64,000 bases of DNA, taken from positions 496,001-560,000 of the forward strand of contig NZ_JARXLA010000003.1 of NCBI RefSeq assembly GCF_029872155.1, written 5' to 3'. The notes beneath the pieces are model-generated. The model did not search any database, was not told where the DNA came from, and saw only the letters and a program-made list of their open reading frames with translations. Shown here piece after piece: positions 51,761 to 60,407 of the stretch. This stretch comes from Hyphomicrobium sp. D-2 (GTDB lineage: Bacteria; Pseudomonadota; Alphaproteobacteria; Rhizobiales; Hyphomicrobiaceae). Position 1 is the first letter of the stretch, and each line of letters begins with the position of its first letter. Both the position numbers and the translations under genes were made by a program.

Positions 51761-52537
51761 TCAAGCGGTTTCGTCGATGGCCTCGCAGACGTTTGTCGCC
51801 AGCTGCTTCTGAAGCGCCATCGCGTTGGCGGTTGCGGCACCGACGGTCGTATTATCGAAGATGCACCAGACGCTGCACCCTGCATTTTCCCTGCGGGTTA
51901 TGTCGGCAGCCAGCGTGTTCAGCCATGCGTCGGAATAACTGGAGTAATACATGCGCGGGCTGCCGTGCAGGCGATAATAGCAGAGGGCTGGATCGCCGCC
52001 CGGCCGTGATCCGTCGAGAATTTTTGCCGGATCGGCGGCAACGCGCGCGACCGCGAAAGCCCGCAACAGCGCGTCACTGTCCGCGTCGAACCAGCTTCCA
52101 TGGCGCGGCTCGCAGGCAAGCGGACCGTGATAGCGCTCGCGCAGCAGTGCAAAGAATGCATCGGCGTCGGCCGATGACATTGCGAGGCTGGGCGGCAGCT
52201 GCAGTAGCAGCACACCAAGCTTCGGCCCGAGCGCCGCAACTTCCCCGAGGAAGCTGTCGAGTTCCTCAGTGCAGTTGCGCAGCCGTCTTACATGCGAAAT
52301 GGCTCGCGGCATCTTCACGGCGAACGCAAATGTATCCGGCACGCTGGCGCTCCATCGCGCATAGGTGCTGGCCCGGTGCGGCCGATAGAATGACGAGTTT
52401 ATTTCCACCGCGTTGAAGCGGACGGCGTAGCGCTGCAGGTGCGTGCCTGTTTCTGCCGTCGGGAAATGCTGCTGATGTTCGCTGCGCAGCGCCCAACCAG
52501 CACAACCGATGCGGATCGCTCGCCGGATTTCGTCCAT
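51761..52537 (-). CDS. DUF72 family protein, copy 1 of a tandem pair
   Basis: 258 aa. IRIGCAGWALRSEHQQHF, VEINSSFYRPHRASTYARW, LLLQLPPSLAMSSAD, CEPRHGSWF and the C-terminal VWCIFDNTTVGAATANAM are typical. The phrase FDNTT resembles the more widespread DUF72 branch, unlike its neighbour. ATG at 52537. Probably co-transcribed with the gene at 50891. Confidence 0.88.
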   Translation of the reverse strand: MDEIRRAIRIGCAGWALRSEHQQHFPTAETGTHLQRYAVRFNAVEINSSFYRPHRASTYARWSASVPDTFAFAVKMPRAISHVRRLRNCTEELDSFLGEVAALGPKLGVLLLQLPPSLAMSSADADAFFALLRERYHGPLACEPRHGSWFDADSDALLRAFAVARVAADPAKILDGSRPGGDPALCYYRLHGSPRMYYSSYSDAWLNTLAADITRRENAGCSVWCIFDNTTVGAATANAMALQKQLATNVCEAIDETA

Positions 52538-52697
52538 GCGTTCAGCTTGCCCTTGAAGATCTCATATCAGAGGACGTCGATGCTAACGCGCCGATAATTT
52601 TGCCTTCACGATCGGCGGCGCAATGGTTGCTAACCGTTAACCGGTTTGGGCCTGCTCCGGGAAACACCGCTCCGCTAACCCGCCGTTACGTGCGCTC

Positions 52698-53603
52698 ATG
52701 CTAGCCATCGCGCTGGTGACATGTCGGCCTGAGCAGGCCGACCATCTTCACGGGCGAGCGGGGGCCGAGTTGCGATTTTTTATCCGAACGCTACAGCGTA
52801 TCGCCATTTTTTCGATTGGCGCCGTCAGCATCTGGCTCATCGTGTTTGTCGTGTTCGATTTCGCCGACAAGCGCATGCCGGTGGCCATCGCGCTCGCGTT
52901 CACATATGCAATCGCCGCCTATGTGGTGTTGCCATATGCGGTCCGCATGGCGCTGAAATTCTCGCAGCTGCGCCATGTGCCAAGTTTTACCGTCGCCGCC
53001 GATGGCCTGCCGGCCGATCCCGTCAACGTGGCGCTCTATGGCACCGAAGATGAATTGAAGGCGGCCTTTGCTGCCATCGGCTGGGTCGAAGCTGACAAAC
53101 TTAACTTCGCTTCTTCCGTGCGCATGGTGAAGGCGTTCGTGGTGAACCGGCCTTATCCCACCGCGCCGTTTTCGACGCTGTTTCTGTTCGGGCGCGGACA
53201 GGATATCGGGTTCCAGAAGGCCATCGATGATAGCCCACGCAAACGTCACCACGTGCGCTTCTGGGCGCGGGTGATGCCGAACGATGACGAGGTGCAGTCG
53301 GCGCGCTTCTGGCTCAATCAGGAGGTGCCGCCGAAGGGCGCGCGCCTGTCGTGGGTTGGTGCGGGCACGCGCGACACCGGCTTTGGTTTGACGCGCATGA
53401 CGTTCCAGATCACCCACGCGACAGATTCAGATACCAACGCTGAACGCGACTACATCATGGGTGAGCTGAAGGCCGCCGACTGCATCGGCGAGATTGTTTC
53501 AGTACGCGCGGGCGACAGTGTCAGCGAGCACCACGTCAATCATTACGTTACCGATGGCGATGTTGCTGTGGCGGCGTTGGGTAAAGGCGCGGTGTTGCCG
53601 TGA
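52698..53603 (+). CDS. LssY_C domain membrane protein
   Basis: 301 aa. Two membrane helices (about 37-55 and 63-80), then a soluble LssY C-terminal-type domain: VNVALYGTEDELKAAFAAIG, VVNRPYPTAPFSTLFLFGRG, SPRKRHHVRFWAR and WVGAGTRDTGFGLT. LssY-type domains occur in membrane phosphatase-like proteins; here only the C-terminal domain is present. The start is uncertain: ATG at 52698, or TTG at 52770 which has GGGG 5 bases upstream and would begin just before the first helix. Confidence 0.8.
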   Translation: MLAIALVTCRPEQADHLHGRAGAELRFFIRTLQRIAIFSIGAVSIWLIVFVVFDFADKRMPVAIALAFTYAIAAYVVLPYAVRMALKFSQLRHVPSFTVAADGLPADPVNVALYGTEDELKAAFAAIGWVEADKLNFASSVRMVKAFVVNRPYPTAPFSTLFLFGRGQDIGFQKAIDDSPRKRHHVRFWARVMPNDDEVQSARFWLNQEVPPKGARLSWVGAGTRDTGFGLTRMTFQITHATDSDTNAERDYIMGELKAADCIGEIVSVRAGDSVSEHHVNHYVTDGDVAVAALGKGAVLP

Positions 53604-53658
53604 TGTGATGCGTCGCTTGCTGAACCTGCTCCACCGCGCGCTTGGAGCCTCCTGATGC

Positions 53659-55290
53659 CTATGCCGGCCCTTGCATCACCGACTTTACATCCTTGAAGAC
53701 CAGGTCTGGATTTCGTTCAGCCACCCAGTTCAGGCTGAACTCGGAAGGCGCAAGATAAACGTAGTCGCCATCGGCGTCGGTCGCCATTGCGGGGCGGTTG
53801 GCCTCGATGAATGCAGTGAGCTTGGCGCGATCGGGCGCTTCGATCCAACGGGCTACTGTGCAAGGAGCGGTTTCGAAGGCGATCGGCAAACCGTATTCAT
53901 GGATCAGGCGATCACCCAGCACGTCGAGCTGCAGCGCGCCGATCACGCCAACGATCGGCGGCGTGCCATCCACTGGCGTGAACAGGTGCACTACGCCTTC
54001 TTCCGCCATTTCGGTCAGCGCGTCCTTCAGCTTTCTGGCGCGGATCGCGTCCTCAAGCCGGATGCGGCGCAGGATTTCCGGCGCAAATGACGGAATGCCG
54101 AGGAACTGCACGTTTTCGCCCTCGGTCAGCGCATCGCCGATGCGTAGCGTGCCGCGATTGGGAATACCGACGACGTCGCCCGCGAAGGCTTCCTCGGCGA
54201 GCGAGCGATCCTGCGCAAAGAAAAACTGCGGCGCGGTAAGTGCCATCGTTTTATCCGAGCGAACATGTTTCACCTTCATGCCGCGCGTCAGCTTCCCCGA
54301 GCACAGCCGCATGAACGCCATGCGATCGCGGTGGTTCGGATCCATGTTGGCCTGGATCTTGAAGATCACGCCGGTCATGGCGGGTTCGGTGGCTTCGATC
54401 GTACGGGCGGCGGCGGGACGGCTGAGCGGCGGCGGCGCGTAGGCGATCAGCGCATCCAGAATATCGCGCACGCCGAAATTCCTCAGCGCACTGCCGAAGT
54501 ACACCGGCGTCAACGTGCCTTCGCGGAATGCCTTCAGATCAAAGTTGCCACAGGCATCGCGCACCAGCTCGATTTCCTCGCGCCATTTCGCAAGGTCGAC
54601 CGGATCGAGAAGGGTGTCGAAAATCGGGTCGTCGGGCCCTGAAACAGTTTCACCTTCAGGATTTTCATCGACGCGCCGGAAGCGATCCTTCTGCAGGTCA
54701 TACGTGCCGCGGAAGTTGCGACCCATACCAACCGGCCACACCATTGGCGCGGTATCGAGCGCGAGCACCTGCTCGATCTCGTCCAGCAGTTCCAGCGGCT
54801 CGCGCGCTTCGCGGTCCATCTTGTTGATGAGCGTGATGATGGGAATGTCCCGCAGGCGGCAAACTTCGAACAGTTTGCGCGTACGCGATTCAATACCCTT
54901 GGCCGCGTCGATCACCATGATGGCGCTGTCGACGGCCGTCAGCGTACGATAGGTCTGGTCGGCGAAGTCTTCATGGCCCGGTGTGTCGAGCAGGTTGAAA
55001 ACGGAATCCGCGTATTCGAACGTCATCACCGAGGTGACGACGGAAATGCCGCGCGACTTCTCGATGGCCATCCAGTCCGAGCGCGTGTTGCGTCCGTCCT
55101 TCTTGGCCTTCACCTGACCGGCAAGCTGAATAGCGCCGCCGAACAGCAGCAGTTTTTCGGTCAACGTCGTTTTACCGGCGTCGGGGTGGGCGATGATGGC
55201 GAAGGTGCGCCGGCGGCGTATTTCAGCGGCAAGCTTCCCGGCCGGACTGTTGGCCGGTGCAGAAGGGACGGGCGCGGGTTCGTCGGACAT
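53659..55290 (-). CDS. prfC: Peptide chain release factor 3
   Basis: 543 aa. GTPase that recycles RF1/RF2 from the ribosome. G motifs: AIIAHPDAGKTTLTEK, DTPGHEDFADQTYR, TLINKMDREARE; domains II and III follow with GDVVGIPNRGTLRIGD and VGVIGALQLDVL. Start at ATG 55290 (MSDEPAPVPSAPAN); the in-frame region upstream is not conserved. Single-gene unit. Confidence 0.97.
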   Translation of the reverse strand: MSDEPAPVPSAPANSPAGKLAAEIRRRRTFAIIAHPDAGKTTLTEKLLLFGGAIQLAGQVKAKKDGRNTRSDWMAIEKSRGISVVTSVMTFEYADSVFNLLDTPGHEDFADQTYRTLTAVDSAIMVIDAAKGIESRTRKLFEVCRLRDIPIITLINKMDREAREPLELLDEIEQVLALDTAPMVWPVGMGRNFRGTYDLQKDRFRRVDENPEGETVSGPDDPIFDTLLDPVDLAKWREEIELVRDACGNFDLKAFREGTLTPVYFGSALRNFGVRDILDALIAYAPPPLSRPAAARTIEATEPAMTGVIFKIQANMDPNHRDRMAFMRLCSGKLTRGMKVKHVRSDKTMALTAPQFFFAQDRSLAEEAFAGDVVGIPNRGTLRIGDALTEGENVQFLGIPSFAPEILRRIRLEDAIRARKLKDALTEMAEEGVVHLFTPVDGTPPIVGVIGALQLDVLGDRLIHEYGLPIAFETAPCTVARWIEAPDRAKLTAFIEANRPAMATDADGDYVYLAPSEFSLNWVAERNPDLVFKDVKSVMQGPA

Positions 55291-55531
55291 AGGGGCTGCC
55301 GCCTGCAATTGGTTGCGCACCGGGGCGCAGGGAGGGAAGGATTTAGCCAGCCCCTTAGCACCGTTCAAACGCGAGGTCGATGCCCGCGGAAGCCGCGTTA
55401 TTGAACCGGGCAGCTTTAGCGCCAAAAAATGCCATTTGGGAACGGCAACAGCACGGCGCCGATGGGCCTTGTGCATTGCCCCGCGTTCAGGTTGGCGGTT
55501 GGGAGCCGGGCGAGCAAGCTCCAAAAACAGA

Positions 55532-55565
55532 AAAGGCGCTGCTGGAGGAGCCGAGCAGCGCCTTT
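55532..55565 (-). terminator. Rho-independent terminator
   Basis: A 12-bp perfect stem (AAAGGCGCTGCT / AGCAGCGCCTTT) followed on the minus strand by TCTGTTTTT. Ends the small gene at 55588. Confidence 0.85.
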
Positions 55566-55587
55566 GAATCTACAGGCTGGCTTCAGA

Positions 55588-55893
55588 TCAGGGTGCAGCC
55601 TCGCCCTTGCATTCCTTCATCAGCGCCTCGCGCTTTTCCTTCACCTTCGAGAGCTTCTCCTCGAAGTGCGTGATGGCCTTGTCGTGCTGCGGGGTCGAGC
55701 CGCCGGTGTCTTTAATTTCCTTCTTCATTTCCGCGATCACGTTTTCGCGCTTGGAAATGGAGATGTCGGCGTCATTGAGAGCCGTATTGATTTTTGCGTC
55801 GGCGCACTTGTAATCGGCGGCCTGGACGGAAGCTGCGGGAACAGAAACAATGACCGCCAGGGCGATCGCTGCCAGAGATGCGTTTTTGATCAT
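55588..55893 (-). CDS. Small periplasmic coiled-coil protein
   Basis: 101 aa. Signal peptide (MIKNASLAAIALAVIVSVPA, cleavage near SVQAAD), then a charged helix rich in Lys/Glu (SKRENVIAEMKKEIKD, ITHFEEKLSKVKEKREALM) with cysteines at both ends (YKCADAK, KECKGE). It may form a helical hairpin with one disulfide. Start at ATG 55893 with AAGGG about 10 bases upstream. Family unknown. Confidence 0.78.
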   Translation of the reverse strand: MIKNASLAAIALAVIVSVPAASVQAADYKCADAKINTALNDADISISKRENVIAEMKKEIKDTGGSTPQHDKAITHFEEKLSKVKEKREALMKECKGEAAP

Positions 55894-56165
55894 TTTGTTT
55901 GTCGCCCTTTTGCGATGGTGCGCCAAAGCTATCACACCACAACCGCAGATTGGGCATGAATAATGCGTAATTTTATTGGCCGGAAGGTGGCAAATCCTTC
56001 GCGCTAATCGCTGTTTTTACTGCGTTTTCGTCAGCTCTATTGCACCTGCAGAGGCCGGGCTGGCCCGCTGCGGAAGCTGATGGTTTCAGTAAATAAATGG
56101 TCGCCGGAAGGGGGCGGGAGCGGCATCACGTGATGCCGTTCGCCGCGCCTCATCCGTCGTCAAAC

Positions 56166-56840
56166 TTAGTTGCTCAGCTTGATGTTGAGCGCGGCGCGGG
56201 CAACATCGATGTTGTCGAAGCCAACGCGATCGCCTGGCAGAACGCCAGGGAACGCCGGCGGAATATGCCGTGTCGCGCCGATGTCATAGCGCAGATATTC
56301 AGCGCGCAGAGAAACTCCGTAGAATGGCATCCACTCAATGCCGCCACCATACGTCAGGCCGTTGTCGTGCATGCGCACGCGATCCTGGAAGGCGAGTGCA
56401 GGCACGTTCTGCGTGAACTTGTATTCGCCGTAGCCCCAGCCGATGGTGCCGAACAGAAGCCAGTTGTTGATGGCCCAGCCGAGGCGCGCGCGGACGCTGG
56501 CGATGTGGGACATGTCGCCGGACAACGTCGCCGGGATTGCCGGGATGTTGATCGTGCTGCCACCGTTCGCGAGCGTGGATGCATCCAATTCGAGGCCCAG
56601 AAGGAACTGGTCACTCTGCCAGTTGTAACCAATCTGACCACCGATGATGCCGCCGTTGAGATCGAGCGCCGAGAGGCTTGTCGCGTTATTGAAAGTGCCT
56701 TTCAGATCCTGCCAGCCATAGCCACCGTGCAGACCGACATACATACCGTTCCATGGATTGCGTACCTGCGCCTCAGACGGCGTCGCGGTAACGATGGCCG
56801 CCATTGCAGCGGCGGCAAGATAAAACTTCTTCAAAGCCAC
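56166..56840 (-). CDS. Outer-membrane beta-barrel protein (Omp25/31-like)
   Basis: 224 aa. Signal peptide (YLAAAAMAAIVTATPSEA), then an eight-stranded barrel pattern: NGMYVGLHGGYGW, GGIIGGQIGYNWQ, SVRARLGWAINNWLLFGTIG and LRAEYLRYDIG, ending ARAALNIKLSN with a near-terminal barrel strand. Resembles the Omp25/Omp31 and surface-antigen group of Hyphomicrobiales. GTG start at 56840, supported by GAGGGAG 5 bases upstream. Confidence 0.88.
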   Translation of the reverse strand: MALKKFYLAAAAMAAIVTATPSEAQVRNPWNGMYVGLHGGYGWQDLKGTFNNATSLSALDLNGGIIGGQIGYNWQSDQFLLGLELDASTLANGGSTINIPAIPATLSGDMSHIASVRARLGWAINNWLLFGTIGWGYGEYKFTQNVPALAFQDRVRMHDNGLTYGGGIEWMPFYGVSLRAEYLRYDIGATRHIPPAFPGVLPGDRVGFDNIDVARAALNIKLSN

Positions 56841-57218
56841 GTACTCCCTCGCTCAATTTTTGTTCCCCTCATACGCGGGCTACGCAACGAGACGCAGGGC
56901 TAACATGACGGAGCGGGGCTCGAATGTTACCGGGCCGCGGTTGTGCACACAGGCACCGGCTTTTTTCACAGCAGATGAATAACTTTGGCTCGAATTGGCG
57001 CGGATTATCGCTTCTGTAAAAAGGCGCTTGCCACTGTTCGTGGCGTCACAGTGCTGCCTGTTGGCGCGTGCGCCAGTACGTCGGGGATGCGCGTCAGCGC
57101 ATCCGCACGATACTGCGCGGTAAGGCAGAAATGCCTTTTAAATAAAGAACTAGATCGATTTTGCGCGCGGGCTCGATGCCGAATTCAGCATCAGCGCGTG
57201 CGGGCGCAAAGCCTGGGT
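56841..57218. other. Intergenic region with a cluster of hairpins
   Basis: 378 bases. No protein gene. Four hairpins follow one another at 57032-57137: CACTGT/ACAGTG; TGGCG/CGCCA; GGATGCGC-GTCA-GCGCATCC; AAGGCA-GAAA-TGCCTT followed by TTAAAT. The last resembles a weak terminator with a GNRA loop. A structured RNA is possible but no clear promoter is seen. Confidence 0.45.
57032..57139 (+). ncRNA. Candidate structured RNA (four consecutive hairpins)
   Basis: Stems at 57032-37/57048-53 (6 bp), 57062-66/57071-75 (5 bp), 57085-92/57097-104 (8 bp) and 57122-127/57132-137 (6 bp, GAAA loop, then TT). Spacing is tight and the last one could terminate transcription. The strand is assumed from the T's after the last stem. 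It could instead belong to the leader of the outer-membrane protein gene on the other strand. Confidence 0.25.
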
Positions 57219-57455
57219 TTAACCGGCGTTGCTGTTTGCCGGATTGATTACCTGGCTCGGGTGGGAAGCCGGGGTGCGCGGATCACTGCGCTTCACGCCG
57301 AAAGCTGAAATAATCGCGACGGCGATGGCAAAGATCACAATCGTGCCCACCGTTACGGCCGTGCTGGGCGGAACGGATTTGCCAATGCGCGCAAGCTTGT
57401 CGCCTGTGGAGGTGCCGGCTTTTCGGCTGTCTGATGTTTCGAGCAAGTCTGTCAT
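57219..57455 (-). CDS. Small single-pass membrane protein, uncertain
   Basis: 78 aa. One transmembrane helix (STAVTVGTIVIFAIAVAIIS) in the middle, charged N-terminus (LLETSDSRKAGTSTGDKLAR) and a polar Pro/Asn-rich tail. ATG at 57455, or GTG at 57461; no good ribosome site. An opposite-strand frame covers the same bases, but this one has the more protein-like pattern. Confidence 0.45.
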   Translation of the reverse strand: MTDLLETSDSRKAGTSTGDKLARIGKSVPPSTAVTVGTIVIFAIAVAIISAFGVKRSDPRTPASHPSQVINPANSNAG

Positions 57456-57760
57456 CGGCACGCTCTGATGGGCTCACTTCCAACTAAACGGCGAACACTA
57501 ATGTCTGTTGAAGTGCGATGGCCCGATTGTCTGCATCCGGCAGCCGGGGCGGTTACAAAGCTGGTATCCCTCATCAAGGGTACATCTCAGCAGGTATTAA
57601 GACGCTATAATGCATCAATATTTTTCGGGTGGGCATGCATCAGGATGCCGCTGCCAAACCTAGGTCAAGTCTGGTTGGCGATGGTAGCTACCCTACGGGG
57701 TAGGCGTGGCAGGCGGATGGTCGCGGCATTGCTCGGGTGTCATGGCAACTCGCTGCTTCG
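57456..57760. other. Intergenic region with an orphan -10 box
   Basis: 305 bases. TATAAT at 57606-57611 is a perfect -10 on the plus strand, but no -35 is found at the right distance. Downstream, CTACCC-TACG-GGGTAG (57688-57703) is a hairpin with a UNCG-type loop. No protein gene is credible. Confidence 0.4.
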
Positions 57761-59026
57761 TCACTTGAACAGCGACGTGAGCGAGAAGGACGATCCTTCG
57801 ATAACGGGTGGCGCTTCAGCAACCTGCGTGTGTGGTTCATCGATGTAGACGTTCACGCCCGTCGCGCGTCCATCCTTGATCAGCGATGCAACATAGGACC
57901 AGCCTTTCGGCTCCATGCCGATGCACGCTTCAGACATTTCGCCCTTGAGCCGCACATGGATGGCAATGTTGCCGCGAGCTAAAATGGCCTTCTTCTGCTG
58001 CGGCGTATACTGGTCCTGGTTCCAGAGTTTGCGCAGCCAGATGCCGGCGACGTTGCGCTTTGTTTTAGGCCCCCAGTTGATACGGCGGGCTTTGTCGGAC
58101 GCGAATGAGTATTCGCCGGGTGGCAGCGGCCCGACAGCCCTGGCGGCCAGACACTCCGGATCGGGGTTGTTGCGGCAGACGTCGCGGCCGGAAAGCGCCC
58201 ACGTGATCGTACGACCGTCGATGGCGGCATTGTCGGAGATCACGAAAAGCCGGCCAGTGCGGATTGTGTAGCCAAGTTTGAAGTTGCCCGCTGATGTCGG
58301 CACTTCACGCACGACATCCTGGAAAGGCTTGCAGATTTCGCCGCCCGAAAGTTTGCGCCGGAAGCCGTTCAGGCTGATGGTGACATAGTCGACGTTCGAC
58401 GAGCAGTCCCACATCGGCAGCATCTTGCGATCTTTCAGCGCCGCGAGCACGGTTTCGGAAGCGGGCGTTTCTGCGCGCGATCCGCTCTGCTTCCCTGCCT
58501 TGGTGTCCCGCCCGGCGACCTTCGATTTGGCCGGCGGCGGCTTCACTTCAACCTTCAGGGTTGTGTCCCAGGGTGCTGCTTCCGGAGCAGGGTCGGCAGG
58601 CAGCGAGGCCTCAACGATCGTGCCGTCCTCGTCAATCGTGCCGCGCGGCAGGGATCTGATCTGCTGGCATCTGGATGTCAGCTGCGGCGGGGTGATCTGT
58701 TTGACGGCGAGTTGGCGGGCCAGCGCACTGGGGGCGCCTTGCTCGATGTACGCGCTGATAAGCTGGTGCTGCACTCCAAGTTGTTCCGGCGACAACTCAA
58801 AGATGCACTCTTCATAGATTTCGTCGCCCACCTGGCTGAAAATATCGGCGAGTTGCGCCGCTGCAGCGGAAGGGGGCGGCGGCTCAGGCGTCAGGTTGGC
58901 GCCACTAGTGCTGATAGAGCCGGAAAAATCGGGTATCTGCGCCACAGCAGGCACAGCCGTCAGCACGAGCATCGCGGCGGCAATGCCCCATGCTCTAAAG
59001 CCAAGTTGTGCTGTTGTTTTCTGCAC
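57761..59026 (-). CDS. Secreted protein with a DUF2778/Tlde1-like C-terminal domain
   Basis: 421 aa. Signal peptide (AWGIAAAMLVLTAVPAVAQ), a middle region with a Lys/Pro linker, then a C-terminal domain: LSGRDVCRNNPDPECLAARA, GPLPPGEYSFAS, RKLWNQDQY and HVRLKGEMSEACIGMEP. The PPG and SEACIGM pattern recalls DUF2778/Tlde1 domains, which act on peptidoglycan as L,D-transpeptidase-like enzymes; the His and Cys are in plausible places. GTG at 59026 is preferred (GGGG upstream, intact signal peptide); ATG at 59089 is possible. Family assignment is tentative. Confidence 0.6.
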   Translation of the reverse strand: MQKTTAQLGFRAWGIAAAMLVLTAVPAVAQIPDFSGSISTSGANLTPEPPPPSAAAAQLADIFSQVGDEIYEECIFELSPEQLGVQHQLISAYIEQGAPSALARQLAVKQITPPQLTSRCQQIRSLPRGTIDEDGTIVEASLPADPAPEAAPWDTTLKVEVKPPPAKSKVAGRDTKAGKQSGSRAETPASETVLAALKDRKMLPMWDCSSNVDYVTISLNGFRRKLSGGEICKPFQDVVREVPTSAGNFKLGYTIRTGRLFVISDNAAIDGRTITWALSGRDVCRNNPDPECLAARAVGPLPPGEYSFASDKARRINWGPKTKRNVAGIWLRKLWNQDQYTPQQKKAILARGNIAIHVRLKGEMSEACIGMEPKGWSYVASLIKDGRATGVNVYIDEPHTQVAEAPPVIEGSSFSLTSLFK

Positions 59027-59318
59027 GCAGTCCAACCCCGATTCACGACCGCAGACAATTTCGTACTCCGAGAGTCGGGGCAATACCATGGCGCCGATTT
59101 TGCCCCTATCGTTCAGGTATTTGGCGGGTCGTCGGATTGCAGCAAGCAAGTTGGGGCAAAAAACCGCTGATGTTTGTCAGGCGCATGGCGGTGGCGCCCG
59201 TTCCGGCTGTCGCATCGCGGCGCTATTGGTCGCAAACGCACGACAGCCCATAAAGGTCGTTCATTTACCTTGCCGTGCTATAGGCGATCCTGAAATCCTC
59301 ACTCGCTCGGAGACATCC

Positions 59319-59621
59319 ATGTCGCAAGACACCAACAAAGAAGACATCAACGCTGCCATCGAGCGCCTGACGCAAGAGAATGCCGAACTCAACGGTATGG
59401 TGCTGGCTACCGGCGTTATTCTGACTCAGCTTCTGCAGGCCATGACGCTGCGTGAGCTCAATCCGTGGAATTCGGCCACGCGTATCGTCAATAACGCCCA
59501 GAGCGCGATTGAAGGCTTTGCAGCCAGCGATTCCAGCCCGCGCGCCCAGGCTGTGAAGGAGCGTGCGCTCACCGCCATCAAGCAGTTTGAAGACCAGCTC
59601 CGCTCGGTCCTCCCGACCTGA
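59319..59621 (+). CDS. Conserved small helical protein of unknown function
   Basis: 100 aa, cytoplasmic, no signal. Starts SQDTNKEDINAAIERLTQEN, helical with heptad-like spacing in the first 30 residues, then a mildly hydrophobic stretch (GVILTQLLQAMTL). GGAG lies 8 bases before the ATG. No family recognised; likely a coiled-coil oligomer. Confidence 0.7.
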   Translation: MSQDTNKEDINAAIERLTQENAELNGMVLATGVILTQLLQAMTLRELNPWNSATRIVNNAQSAIEGFAASDSSPRAQAVKERALTAIKQFEDQLRSVLPT

Positions 59622-59675
59622 ACCGCACCGGATTTCAGGCAAGAAGGAGCCGGTTACGCATCCGGCACAAAAACA

Positions 59676-60148
59676 ATGGTCGCGAAGCTTTACCTTGAGG
59701 ATTTCGCCGTCGGGCAACGCTTTGAAAGCGGAAGCCATGAGATGACGGCCGAAGCTATCAAGCGCTTCGCGGCTGAATTTGATCCGCAACCTTTCCATCT
59801 CGATGAAACCGCGGCCAAGGATTCGCTGTTCGGCGGGTTGGCGGCCAGCGGATGGCATACGGCCTCGGTCACGATGCGGCTGCTGGTCGAGGGTGGCGCG
59901 CCGATCGCAGGTGGCGTCATTGGCGGCGGCGGCGACATCACCTGGCCGCTGGCGACCCGACCCGGTGACGTGCTGCGGGTGACCAGCGAAATCGTGGAAA
60001 TCAAGCCATCGCGCACGAAGCCGCATCGGGGCATGGTGATCAGGTGCGATCGGAAACCGAAAATCAGCGCGGCGAGACCGTGCAGATCATGGTTTCCCGG
60101 TTGGTGGTGCCGCGCAGGCCGGACGGTGTGTCCGGACCCGCCGTGTAA
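59676..60148 (+). pseudogene. MaoC-like dehydratase, frameshifted
   Basis: Hot-dog fold (R)-hydratase-like protein. Frame 1 reads LYLEDFAVGQRFESGSHEMT, FDPQPFHLDETAA and FGGLAASGWHTASVTMRL up to about 60038 (KPHRGMV); the expected continuation (VRSETENQRGETVQIMVSRL, then VVPRRPDGVSGPAV, stop at 60148) is in another frame from 60041. One base missing or two extra bases near 60036-60043 explain it. Repaired, the protein would be about 157 aa. True decay and sequencing error cannot be separated here. Confidence 0.8.
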
Positions 60149-60407
60149 TCTGGCCACGCTGCGTAAAAAGCAAAAAAATACGGTATGTCATGGTGTTACG
60201 TAGCGCCTGTCGCCGCGCGACTTATCGACAGCGGCGGAATAAATGTGTCGCGATTGCGACACCGGCTCGCCGGTTGCACCCGCGAAGCAGCTTCGCTCTT
60301 GCGGAAAAATGGCCAGCCCGCTTCGTTGGGGATGAAGATCAGATGACCCTTGTCCTGCCACAGTATTGCGGCAGGCTAGCCTGAGGGTTTTCATTCAGGG
60401 CGATTCA
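60149..60407. other. Intergenic region with three hairpins
   Basis: 259 bases. GTGTCGC-GATT-GCGACAC (60245-60262), GCGAAGC-A-GCTTCGC (60282-60296) and CCTGCC / GGCAGG (about 60356-60377) lie between the broken maoC and ldt genes. The third sits just before the ldt start. No gene seen. Confidence 0.4.

Noticed and set aside
57468-57848. A 126-codon plus-strand frame
   Set aside because: It runs antisense into the secreted protein gene at 57761 and has mixed composition with no family pattern.
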